A stretch of DNA of 64,000 nt from Prorocentrum cordatum (taxonomy: Eukaryota > Sar > Dinophyceae > Prorocentrales > Prorocentraceae). Positions 53,953 to 63,158 of this stretch are shown here, in pieces; the first letter of the stretch is position 1; each line of letters begins with the position of its first letter. A program made the translations under genes and the position numbers. Under the pieces are notes generated by a model, which was not told where the DNA came from, searched no databases, and saw nothing but the letters and a program-made list of their open reading frames with translations. The DNA is taken from the NCBI GenBank assembly GCA_963575745.1, contig CAUYUJ010015686.1, positions 1-64,000 of the forward strand, given 5' to 3'.

Positions 53953-54453
53953 ATCGCTAAACACCGTGTGGCCATCATACCTTTTCACACTACTTATTCG
54001 CAAGGGAGATGACAAGCCAATTCTTTTTCAAAACGGGTCTGTCGCCGGAATGGCAGGACCAGAAGGGGTCGGTTTTTCAATGGGGCGCTTCTTGTAGTGG
54101 AGAGAACGGCTTGTAGGGACTTGCGAAGAAAGGGCTTGGGACCGGCGGGTGAATTACAGCATCGTTGATTCCTCGTCCTCCTCCTCCTCCGCCTCTTTCC
54201 CCTCATCCCATTTCTCCCCGCTTGCTCCTCTCATCGCATCCTGCGTAACAGGCCCGAGTTTGTTCGGTGATCCTGGAGGCGTGTGTTGACGAACGTGTGT
54301 TGTCGAAAAAAGCAAGATGGTGCGTAGTCAAACACGCACTGACGCTGAGGGATTTAGTTTTAGAGGCGGCCGGTGATGGGAACATCTTCTTTGGGCTACC
54401 AGGAGGTGGCGCAGGATGAGGGAGGACAGGTTTTTTGTGGTGTAGGCAACTGC
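53953..54453. other. Spacer, nothing recognised
   Basis: Mixed DNA with a CCTCCTCCTCCTCC run near 54177-54190. Phrases such as TTTTCAAAACGGG recur with 53620, suggesting diverged dispersed repeats. Confidence 0.35.
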
Positions 54454-54798
54454 TCAGGCAAGCTTCCGCAGAGATTGACAGGCAGGCATGGACAACGTTT
54501 TAAGATGTATGGAGCCACTGACAACAATGAAAGTCCAGCGGTCACACAAATAAAAACCCAGAGTGAACATCACTTCTGCTGGTGTGCCAAGCCCTCCACA
54601 ATAATTAGGCAGGAAAGCAACATTCGAATTCGCACCAGCTGCCATCAGCGGAGAGGCCAGCTCCAAAGCTGGGGCCCTCAGCGACGGCTGCTCTTGCAAT
54701 TCCAAGAGCACGGCATCGCCATCATCGAAACGGCAAAGCAATTCAACGTTCATGTCGTCCAACTCTTTCGTGTCTTGTGAGGCACCAGACTGCAACAT
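54454..54798 (-). CDS. Possible 3' exon of gene F
   Basis: Minus-strand text SQDTKELDDMNVELLCRFDD, GDAVLLELQEQPSLRAPALE and MAAGANSNVAFLPNYCGGLG has normal protein composition. After the GTPAE segment it probably enters an intron or a non-coding tail. It lies downstream of gene F on the same strand and could belong to it (inference); a separate gene is possible. No domain recognised. Confidence 0.35.
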   Translation of the reverse strand: MLQSGASQDTKELDDMNVELLCRFDDGDAVLLELQEQPSLRAPALELASPLMAAGANSNVAFLPNYCGGLGTPAEVMFTLGFYLCDRWTFIVVSGSIHLKTLSMPACQSLRKLA

Positions 54799-54991
54799 TT
54801 TCAGCCCCTAGAACAGCGGCAAACGTGCAAACAGGAGCGCCTGCAACACCAGGCTGCTCCTCAAAGACGGAACCGATCACACGCGAAGCCTCTTCATATG
54901 TTTCTCATTGCGCCGATGTTCTCCTTCTTTGACTTCGGGGCAACGTCCGTGGCGCCAGCTGCCGCCGAGGATAAAGAGGAAAACGAGGAAC

Positions 54992-55972
54992 TCACATCAC
55001 ACTTGATATGAACACCACCACTGTGGCTGACGTGTCAGAGACACCGCCACTGCGGGCTGACCTGCCAGGGCCACAGGAGAAGACATCGCCACTAAGGGCT
55101 GGCATGTCGCAGGCCTCAACACCGAAATGCGACTCCAGGGCACCGTCACTATCAGCTGGCACGCCAGAGCCTACCTGCGAGACACCGCCGCTCAGAGCTG
55201 ACATGTCGGGGGCTACACCTTCGCCGCCAACATCAGGAAAATCACCGTCGCCAGTGTGGAAGGTCAGCGCCTCCGAGGTGTCGTCCGTGGGATTCGCAAT
55301 CCTGCCGGCGGAGTCGGAGGCGCCGGCGGCGTAGCCGGGGCAGGCGGCTGAGGTGGCCACCAACCCATCGCCATAGCTGCAACATACGCCATGTCCGGCT
55401 GCTGGCCAGCCGGCGACTCCTCCTCCAAGCGCTTGAAGATGCTCTTGTAGTCGTTCAGCATGTGCTTGCGGCGCCTCTTCCTGGGCGCCGTTGGGGGAGA
55501 AGTGCTCGTAGTAACGCCCTGCGTGGCCGAAAAACCCGACGTGTCCTCCACCATGGCCTTGGGAAGCAAAGCGGGCTCCTCCGTAGCATCCTGGATGGGA
55601 AACGAACGGGGAACCCCAAGCCGAGGGGAGAAGGGCGAGACCACCGGAGCCTCCACCTGCGGCATCACCTGCTTGTCGAACTGCTCCTGCGCCGTTTGCT
55701 GCGCCTCCACTGCGAGGCGGCAGCGCTCCCAGCGCGGAAGCAACTTCACTGGCGCCGACGCGTCCTGTTCCTCCGCCGCTGGGTGCCTGCAGCCAGGTGC
55801 TGGGGGCGGCGGCGGCGGCGAGCGGCTGAACTGGCGCTGCAAGTCCGCCATCGAGAAGAAAAACCTCGAGCGAGCCGAAAGACTCAGCACAGGCTGAGAC
55901 GCGCGCTCCGAGGTCGCCTTTGACGAGGTGCACCGGCACGAAGAGGCGCAGCTCGGGACCCTTTGATACCAT
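54992..55972 (-). CDS. Gene F: hypothetical protein behind a DinoSL relic chain
   Basis: Two overlapping minus-strand frames each look real in part. Frame 1 from ATG 55972 begins MVSKGPELRLFVPVHLVKGD. Frame 2, ATG 55851, reads MADLQRQFSRS, a Pro run, then WERCRLAVEAQQTAQEQFDK, PRKRRRKHMLNDYKSIFKRL and PDMAYVAAMAMGWWPPQP. The basic cluster RKRRRKH is a possible nuclear localisation signal. Frame 1 ends with repeats of the pattern SALSGGVS / PALSGDVF / SARSGGVS (55200-55000), encoded by a degenerate ~60 bp DNA repeat. A splice or frameshift probably joins the two frames. The DinoSL chain at 56278-56335 and the twin hairpins at 56082-56256 lie upstream and may form the 5' UTR of a retroposed copy. 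Function unknown. Confidence 0.45.
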   Translation of the reverse strand: MVSKGPELRLFVPVHLVKGDLGARVSACAESFGSLEVFLLDGGLAAPVQPLAAAAAPSTWLQAPSGGGTGRVGASEVASALGALPPRSGGAANGAGAVRQAGDAAGGGSGGLALLPSAWGSPFVSHPGCYGGARFASQGHGGGHVGFFGHAGRYYEHFSPNGAQEEAPQAHAERLQEHLQALGGGVAGWPAAGHGVCCSYGDGLVATSAACPGYAAGASDSAGRIANPTDDTSEALTFHTGDGDFPDVGGEGVAPDMSALSGGVSQVGSGVPADSDGALESHFGVEACDMPALSGDVFSCGPGRSARSGGVSDTSATVVVFISSVM

Positions 55973-56081
55973 GCACCGGTATCCCCCAGCGTTCACTGCC
56001 GCACCCAAGGCGGAAGCGCTCAAGCCAGCAGCACAATGGCCATCAGCCCTGGGGAGGCGCGAGCCGTCAATGCGGGACGGG

Positions 56082-56256
56082 AAAATGACCACAGCCACTG
56101 CTTCTTGTTTGCGCCGCCTTCCAGCTGGCCGAAAAAGAAGCAGTGGTTGTGGTCATTTCCATGGTGCCAAGCTCAACAAAAATGACCACAACCACTGCTT
56201 TGTTTCTGCGGGCTGGGAGGCGGCAACAAAAGAAAAGCAGTGGCTGTGGTCGTTTT
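56082..56256. repeat. Twin hairpins built from one ~22 bp arm
   Basis: Four arms of one sequence in alternating orientation: AAAATGACCACAGCCACTGC (56082), GCAGTGGTTGTGGTCATTT (about 56139), AAAATGACCACAACCACTGC (about 56179), and GCAGTGGCTGTGGTCGTTTT (about 56237). Arms 1-2 and 3-4 fold into two hairpins with loops of about 35-40 bp, both starting CTT...GCCGCCT or similar. It looks like a duplicated small fold-back element, or alternatively an RNA structure in the 5' region of gene F. Confidence 0.8.
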
Positions 56257-56277
56257 CACGCCCTGTAGTCAAGGATC

Positions 56278-56335
56278 TTGAAAATGGCTCGAGCCCGAGC
56301 TTGAGCCAGAATGGCTTGAGCCAAAATGGCTACGG
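56278..56335 (-). other. Tandem chain of DinoSL relics
   Basis: On the minus strand, 56335-56315 is a perfect 21-nt leader as far as I know the consensus. It is directly followed by a shortened second relic (CCATTCTGGCTCAAG, 56314-56300) and then a third, more decayed one (CTCGAGCCATTTTCAAG, 56294-56278). Such chains arise when a retroposed, leader-bearing gene is transcribed, trans-spliced and retroposed again (established for dinoflagellates). Confidence 0.88.
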
Positions 56336-57527
56336 ATGAGGGAGGAAAGGGGAGGAGGGGAGGGAGAAGGAGGCGGCGGGGGAGGGGGAGGAGGTACAGG
56401 AGGAGAGATGACAAGGGGAGGACTGAAGAAAAGGGGGTGGAGGAGGAGAAGGACTGAGGCGAATGAGGAGGATGAGCAAGTAGGAGGGGGAGGCAGGAGG
56501 ACGGGCAGAAGGAGCAACAGGACGGCCCGACGCTGCCCTGGCCGCCTCTGCGTTGCCGTGGGAGTAAAGGAGGGCGCGGCCAATCGCGCCGGTCACGTCC
56601 GCCCCGTTACGGCGGATGTGGACGGCCGCGATGACGTCCTGCCGATGCCGGCGGGTGGCGGGGACTCCGCGAGGCGCTTCTGGGCAAAGGAGAGGAGCTC
56701 CAAGGGGGCCCGGTATCTCTCAAGGCCCCCGATCCGAAGGGGCCCGGTACCTCTCAGGGCCCGCCCTCCTCGTACTCGTCCTCGTCCTTGTTTGCGTCGT
56801 CCTCAGCGCACCTCGTCCGCATCCTCGTCGTCCTCGTCCGCACCACCCCTCCGCCCCGCTGATCACTTCAGGAGGGGCGAAGGCGAGAGCGAAGGGCAGG
56901 GGAGGGCCCAGCGGAATATCTCAGGCATGCAACCCCCGGTCCCCCTCCACGAAGGGGCCCAGAGACAGACAAGTAAATAAGCACAAATCCCAGAAAGTCC
57001 CAGGTTTTCAATTTTCTTCCTGGATTTTTCGTTTTCCCCCCTCTTCCCGTATATTCCAAGATCTAGAGTGGGATCGACGATTCTTAAGTCTGTCTGTGAT
57101 TTTGTTCCCTCCTGACTCTAGGGGGGCACAAGGAGCGAGAACAGGAGGGAGGACAAGATCAGTCAGAGCAGAGTCGGAAAAATTCAATCCGAATCGGAAC
57201 GTGCGTCGGAGCGGCCTGCATCCACACGGAATCGACATCGCATCGGATCGACTGCGCCAGGATGCACGGCAGCGCCACGCAAGCATCGCACATCGGCTGT
57301 GGGACGAGGGGGATCGGATCGGGTCGAGCAGGCTGGAATCGGTATCGACTCGGATCGGTCCGATCGACATAAACGCTGCAGGAGGGAAGGAGACTGCAGG
57401 AGGAAGGCTGTGCCCCCCGCTGGCCCGTGGTCCATCGCCCGCCGGGCGCCCGAGCGAGGTGGGTGCGCCGAGGGTGCCCTGAAGCGCATGTTCGATCACT
57501 CGGCGTAGAATCAACGGCCATCTCTTT
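56336..57527. other. Purine-rich tract and GATCGG-rich DNA
   Basis: 56336-56515 is GGAGG/GAGGA-rich. 56690-56950 is GC-rich with a repeated GGGGCCCGGTATCTCTCA / GGGGCCCGGTACCTCTCA phrase. 57170-57370 carries many ATCGGATCG/AATCGG phrases. No gene recognised. Confidence 0.45.
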
Positions 57528-57685
57528 GCGGCGCACAGAGGGGGGTGGGGGGGAAGGCTTCTTAGAAGGGGGTCGCTTCTCAGAAGCCGCGGGCCTTACA
57601 TCTACAGACCAGGCCCGCGCCGTCTAAGAAGCAGCCTCCTTCTAAGAAGCCTTCCCCCCTCCTCCCGTCCCCCTCTGCGCGCCGC
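57528..57685. mobile_element. 158 bp fold-back element
   Basis: Nested inverted repeats. Outer GCGGCGCACAGAGG (57528) pairs with CCTCTGCGCGCCGC (to 57685). Middle GGAAGGCTTCTTAGAAGG (57552) pairs with CCTTCTAAGAAGCCTTCC (to about 57656). Inner CTTCTCAGAAGCCGCGGGCCT (57577) pairs imperfectly with AGGCCCGCGCCGTCTAAGAAG. The loop is near 57598-57610. The whole unit folds almost end to end. No similar copy was seen in the window. Confidence 0.75.
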
Positions 57686-58915
57686 CAAGTCTCTCCGCCC
57701 TCCCCTTGGTGACACAACGATCGGCGCCGGCGCGGTCTGTGAATGGCCACGGAGAATGCCGAGACGCATCCTGGACCATTCCCAGACCCTGCGGGCGCGA
57801 AACGCTGCGTCCCCGGCAACTCAGGGACGCACTGACCCAGGTCAGCACGAACCCGGGTCGGCCAGGGCCCACTCTCGCGAAGCCCGGCCGGCTGCGTAAC
57901 CCGGGCCAGCGGAGAGAGGCAAGGGGAACGGGCCGCACGTGGCTCCCAAACCGGGGTCAGCCACAGGAGTTTGGCTGACCCCTGTGAGTGCTGACCCCCA
58001 TGACGTGAGCCCCAAAATAGTCGCCCGTTGCGCCCGGTCCGCCAGGAAGGCCCTACAGGCCTCGGAAAACAATAGCGAGCACGCATGCCACATTCATCGG
58101 TCAAAGCCTCCCCCTCCCCCCCATGTTCATCAAAGTTGGCGGCGGTGGGTCTGATGAGCTGCACTTCGACCGCAGTCTCCCAAGCGCGTGCCAACTTTTG
58201 AGTTTTGGGGGAACAGGGGCGGGTCCACGAATTGTTTCCTTCTACCGTAGGTGGTCAGTACGGCAAGGGCAACTTGCTGCACCGGCGAGCCCCTGTCCGC
58301 GAGAGGCTGCGCGGGCGCTCGCCCGAGCACTCTCGCCAGCCGCGGCCTGTTCCGCTCCCGCGGGCGAGTATCCCGCGGGCGAGTGCCCAGGCCGCGGGGA
58401 GTGTCCACTCACCGTGCCCCCCTACCGCAGCCCGCCAGCAGGCCCTCGGCCGCGCCTCCCGCAGACGAGGCCCCGGCCTCGGCCCCCAGAGCGGCGGCGG
58501 GAGGTGCCGCGAGGTGCGCGCCGCGCGGACGCGGAGAGGGAGGCGAAGGACGGGGGAGCGCCCCACGGCTCGCATCGCTCTGCCGTCGCGGCTCCGAGCT
58601 TCTCTGCGCGGGCTGGCTGTCGTATGGGGCACCTCCCCGCGGTGCGTTCGGTGACCGATCGGCGCGCAGGGTGGGGCCGTGCCAAGCCTGGAAGGCCCGC
58701 TGACCCGCTGGGGCGCTCTCTTGCCTCTGGTGGCCTTCTCCGTCCGAGAACGGCCTCAAGCCGCCCCGGGACAAGCAAAAAACCATCAAGTCAAAGCATA
58801 AGACTACAGGATGAGAAAGGGATGTTTTTCCAACTCTGCCGCTAGGCTCCCCAGGGCTTGCAGAACCTGGGAGCAGCCTCGTGCAGTTTAGCGCCTTGAG
58901 CCTAAACAGCTTGAG
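57686..58915. other. GC-rich spacer, nothing recognised
   Basis: Contains repeated GGTCAGC/GCTGACCCC phrases at 57830-58000 and GCGGGCGAG repeats near 58360-58390. A doubled CTTGAGCCTAAA phrase at 58895-58920 faintly resembles a DinoSL chain but is too diverged to call. Confidence 0.35.
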
Positions 58916-58919
58916 CCTA

Positions 58920-59065
58920 AAATGTAAACAAGCGGAGGTCTGCGCCGATTTCTTGATCGGCACTGGCCCCCGCCCCCCCCCCCTCCCCCGTCTTACAGAG
59001 CGCACTGGCGGGGGCCGAGCGCAGACCAAGGACATCCGCGCGGACCTCCGAAAGGTCATGTTTAT
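58920..59065. mobile_element. Fold-back (MITE-like) element, copy 3
   Basis: Left end TGTAAACAAGCGGAGGTCTG and CGCCGATTTCTTGATCGG pairs with the right end CCAAGGACATCCGCGCGGAC and CTCCGAAAGGTCATGTTTAT. A C-rich tract and GGCGGGGGCC lie in the middle. Confidence 0.7.
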
Positions 59066-59383
59066 TTCGATTGTCCTTTTTCGAGGTGGACTGGAGACCG
59101 CCCAGTATGCCGCACGGCGACAGCAAAAGAAGGCCCCAGTAGGCTCAACTGAAAACCTCGAGGAGCGCCTCGAGAGCCCTCCACACTTGACCAACGTATG
59201 TAATAAAACATGCTGCTGCTGGTTCCGTTTCAAAAATATTATTTTTCTGACTATCCCAGCCTCATAGAATCCTCAGCGAGCCATGCTTTGAAGCCGCAGT
59301 TACGTTACCTACTGCGGACGGAAAGCCCTCCGTAGCTCAAAAAAAGCTAGAGACGTAGATCCTCGAACCCAGAGAAAAAGATT

Positions 59384-59555
59384 AGCATAAACTTTCGAGG
59401 GTCCGGGTGGACTTCCTAGATCGGCGATGGACCCCCATCCCTGGCGCTTGAAGGGCGGGGCCTGCGGCGGCGCCCCTGGCGCGCTCCGCGCGCCAGGGAG
59501 GGAGCTCCAGAGCAGGTCCAAGAAATCCGCGCGGGCCCTCGACGAATCATGTTTC
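59384..59555. mobile_element. Fold-back (MITE-like) element, copy 4
   Basis: Left arm CATAAACTTTCGAGGGTCCG then GGTGGACTTCCTAGATCGGC. Right arm CCAAGAAATCCGCGCGGGCC then CTCGACGAATCATGTTTCC. The centre has the palindrome CCTGGCGCGCTCCGCGCGCCAGG, also found in copy 5. Confidence 0.75.
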
Positions 59556-59773
59556 CGATGCCTCCTCTCCGAGAGCCCTCGACCCCTCTCGGGGCCCCTC
59601 AAACGGCGCGGTGACCCAACCGTGTGGTGAGTCAGTGGGAATTCAGGGTGACCGCACGGCTTTGGGACTTGGGTCGTTCTCCGAGGGCGATGGGGGCCTC
59701 CGAAGTCCACAAACCGTGCGATGACGGACCGTGCGGTGAGGTCGGTCTCTCGATTGGAAAAGAAAAAACGCCA

Positions 59774-59931
59774 TAAACGTAAACTTTCGGCGTTCCGCGC
59801 GGACTTCTTGGATCTGCGCCTGGGCCCCCCTCCCTGGCGCGCTCCGCGCGCCAGGGGCGGCGCCCGAGGCGCCGCGGGGGGCCCAAGCGCGGATCCAAGA
59901 AATCCGCGCGGAGCGCCGTAAGTTCATGTTT
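59774..59931. mobile_element. Fold-back (MITE-like) element, copy 5 (best preserved)
   Basis: The 40 bp left arm (AAACGTAAACTTTCGGCG, TTCCGCGCGGACTTCTTGGA, TC) matches the reverse complement of the right arm (GATCCAAGAAATCCGCGCGG, AGCGCCGTAAG, TTCATGTTT) with about five differences. The centre carries GGCGCGCTCCGCGCGCC and GGCGGCGCCCGAGGCGCCGC. The inverted relation continues weakly outward (GGTGAGGTCGG at about 59736 against CGACCTGCCACACC near 59980). No transposase is encoded, so it would be non-autonomous. Confidence 0.8.
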
Positions 59932-61955
59932 GAGTGGTTGTTTCTTCTTCGAATCTGTCGAGCTGCCGAAGTCACCTCACGACCTGCCACACCGCGCCGT
60001 CTTGGGACCCCCAGACCTCGGCAGCTCTGCGAGGAGAAGCTGCGGGGTGGGCACGGGCCGGGAGCGGGCCGCGCAGGCGGCACGGCGGGCGCGTGTCCTC
60101 GCCAGGCCCGTCGGCGGGCTTCCCGTCGGGCCTCAGGTAGAGGCGGGCGCTGTGGCGCCGGAAGAAGGGGACCGAGTCCTGCCGGAGGGGACGGGGAAGA
60201 CGGGGCTCTGACAGCCTCGCGCTGCGACAGAGATCACGACGGAATACTTTGGGCCATGTTCAACCTTCGGGGGCCCTCACCGGGCTCCGGGACTGGCAAA
60301 AGACGACTCAGGATGGAAGGCTGGTCTCCGGGCAGGGGCCCAGACCTCTGAGGAGCCACATAGTGAAAAACACGAGGAGAGGGCACGTCGAGCTTGAACA
60401 GGCGATGCATCGCCGAAGCTGCAGGATCCGGGGCGGGGTGGGATCTCAGTGGTGATGAGTGGACGTTTGGGGGTCGATGCACTCACCCCTGAGCCGATGC
60501 CCACTGGTCGTTGCATCGGAGCGAGGCACGCTGCAGACTCGAGAGGCACGATGGCTGGCTTCTCCCTCCCCAGAAGCCATGCTGCTTGCAAGGGGCTATC
60601 TCGGGAAGATTGGAAGGAAGGTCATCCTCCTTCGATCACTGGTCCCCGCGGTTGAACGATCGAGGATTATCAAGGTGTTTGAGCGATGCTTGGCTTCCAG
60701 AAGCCTCTGGGGGACCTCCCCTCCCCCTCATCAAGCTCCGCCTCCACCTTCCCCTCCCTCTCCTCCTCCACTTTTTTGGTACCCCGACTTAGGCGAATAG
60801 TGGCCCTTAGCGTCAACCTCCTCCACCTGCTCATGTTCCTCTTGATCCTTCATCCGCCTCGCTTTTAACGGGCCTCGGTTCGCTCGGTCCCCACCCGTTC
60901 CTCCTCCTCCACCTCCTGTTGCTCCTGCTCGGCGCTTCCAGCGGGCGCTGTCTCTCCATAGTTGCCGCCCGAGGAGCTCCACAAAGGGCCCAAATGGCTC
61001 CAGTCGCATGCCCCGCATGTGTCGGCACACCCCTCACACGCTTGGAGGCCCTGTGGGGAGCTCCACCGAGGGCCCCAGTGGCTGCGGTAGCATGCGGCTC
61101 CGCCGTCCATTTTCGGCACACCCCAAGCACGCTCCGTGGCCCCAATCCTGCTGATCCTCCTTCCTTTCACCTGCCTTGCGGCGCTCACACCTGCATATGC
61201 TTGGGCCCTTGGCCAGGACAACTGCTTTCCCAGTGGAAAGAGAGGGGTCTTGAAAAGATCACGCCTTTCGGAATCGGGGTCTCTGGAGGCCTGCTTCGGG
61301 TCCCGGGAGGACGCAGACGCGCGAGTCCGCCTGCCAGCGGGCCGGCAAGCTCCTTAGGGGCGGCGCGGGCGGGCCGGAGCCCGGTCACAGGCGTGTGAAC
61401 TTCAAGAAATCGCTCTCGAGGTCTACCCAAAATTTGGATTTGGTAGTACTCTGTAGCCATGTGCCGTGTGCACATCCAACCAGAGTCTTCTGTAAGAATT
61501 CTGTGATGTCGTCACTCCACCGTTTTCGCTGTCCACCGTGCCGGCGCTGTGCTGTCCGGTGGTCATGGATATCAGGTTCCCATGCCGCTGCCAGTCGGGC
61601 CCAACTGCGGTATGATTGTGTGGCAACTCGCCCCGCCCATCTCGGGTCCGGCGAAGGCCCTCAGAAGGCGGCCCGAGATGAGGGGACCTTTCCCAGTGAA
61701 AGGGTCGAGATCTCTGGAGCCGTCGGGTCGCGGAAAAAAAAACGGCACCATAGTTAGGTACGCTGCTGCTGCTCCTCCTCCTCCTCATCCCCGTCCCCTT
61801 GCCCCTTCTCCTCCACGTCCTTGGGCACTCGTATGTCGGTAGGACTGTCCTGGCGTTTCGCCCGAGAAGTCCTCCTCACTCCTGTTCTTGTTTGCATCTC
61901 CTCTGCCCTCTTTCCCTAGGTCTGGAGGGAGAGGGCCGCGAGGTGTCTGTCAGAG
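59932..61955. other. Gene-poor mixed DNA
   Basis: GC-rich with CCTCC tracts at 60730-60770, 60898-60935 and 61770-61800. AGAGGTCTTGAAAAGATC-type phrases occur near 61245. No protein-like exon or defined repeat unit was found. Confidence 0.4.
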
Positions 61956-61969
61956 GGTCCTCTTTCGCA

Positions 61970-62275
61970 CAGGATGGCTCCCAGGTGGTCCCAGGTAGCC
62001 CAAGATCCAACATATTCAAAGTAGCGTCACACATGCCTCCAAGATGCCCCGAGACCGCCCCAAGACGGCTCCAAGCCAAACAAATGACACAAACCTGAGA
62101 GAAACCAAATAATCCTTACCTGCCCGCGCTTTCGCTCCCGATGGGCTCTAAAGGCCTTAAGATGGTTCCAAGATCGCCCACGGGAGCCCCATGAGGGGTC
62201 CAGGTATTTCTAACACGTCCCCAATTGCGCCCGAGAACGCTCCAAAAGAGCTCCTAGAAGCTTCTTTTCGGGCTC
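61970..62275. repeat. CCAAGACGGCC-type repeat, weak copy
   Basis: AAGATGCCCCGAGACCGCCC, CAAGACGGCTCCAAGCC, GATGGTTCCAAGATCGCC and GCGCCCGAGAACGCTCC phrases in the plus orientation. Diverged and short. Confidence 0.5.
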
Positions 62276-62404
62276 CGACGGGAAGACCAGCAGAAAGGAC
62301 TCCCCCTTCCTGTCGACGCCGGCAAAACCTGCACCGCAGCTCCAGTGTGCCAAGACGTGCCCCCCTGCACTGACATGGTCAGAAAGGAAGAGAGACAGCG
62401 AAAC

Positions 62405-62555
62405 AGAGAGTGAGAGAGATAGAGAAAGACAGACTGACAGACAAACAGACAGACATACAGACAGACGGGCAGACCGACAGACAGACAGACAGACAGACAG
62501 ACGGGCAGACCGACAGACCGACAGACAGACAGACAGACAGACCGACAGACAGCGC
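62405..62555. repeat. (GACA)n microsatellite
   Basis: GAGA/GACA repeats pass into about 100 bp of GACAGACA with GGGCAGACC interruptions. Open frames across it (Thr-Asp-Arg-Gln pattern) are artefacts. Confidence 0.95.
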
Positions 62556-63158
62556 CGCTATTGCAGCCCGCGTCCTTCGACGGCGCCTGCGGGCGCGCCC
62601 AGGCCGAGCCACGGCGCGGCGCGGCGCGGGGCTCGTCCAGGCAGTCTGCTGCACCCACGAGCCTCCTCCCCCTCCTCTTAAGTCGGGCCTGTCCCTCTAC
62701 AGGAGAAATAATCAAACAATAATATAAAAAATCTGGGGACGATTCTTAAACTATATTTGATCATGTGTTGCGCATTGTTGGGGTATGTTCAATTTTCCGC
62801 CCAAAACCTCCCTGCAGGGGAACAGGCCCGACCTAACCCTCCTCCAACGAGCTACGAGCGCTGCGGGCTTTTGTCACCACGAACTGTCGAAGCCCTGACA
62901 TAGATAGCCTGGGCGGAAGGCTGCCCTGGGCCCTGCCCAAGGGCCTAGGGTAGCCTTGGGCAGACTCGGGCCCAGGGAAGGGCAAGTGTAGGCCCACACC
63001 GCTAGTCCGCGGCAGTGCCAGGGCCTTGCGCCCGACAGTCTTTAACGACACCTTGCGTCAGCCTGCCAAGGCGGCTCGAGCATCCAGTGAGCTCTTGCTG
63101 GAGCCCGTCTCAAGCTGGCGATGGGCACGCAACGAGCGGACGGGGCAACCGTGGTGGA
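62556..63158. other. Spacer upstream of the plus-strand coiled-coil gene
   Basis: Mixed DNA. The plus frame of the downstream gene is open from about 63015, but its text before 63159 is less protein-like. No promoter element or DinoSL relic was recognised. Confidence 0.35.

Noticed and set aside
58895-58925. Doubled CTTGAGCCTAAA as a further spliced-leader relic chain
   Set aside because: Only the CTTGAGCC part agrees; the AAAATGGCTACGG half is missing, so chance or a fold-back element end explains it as well.
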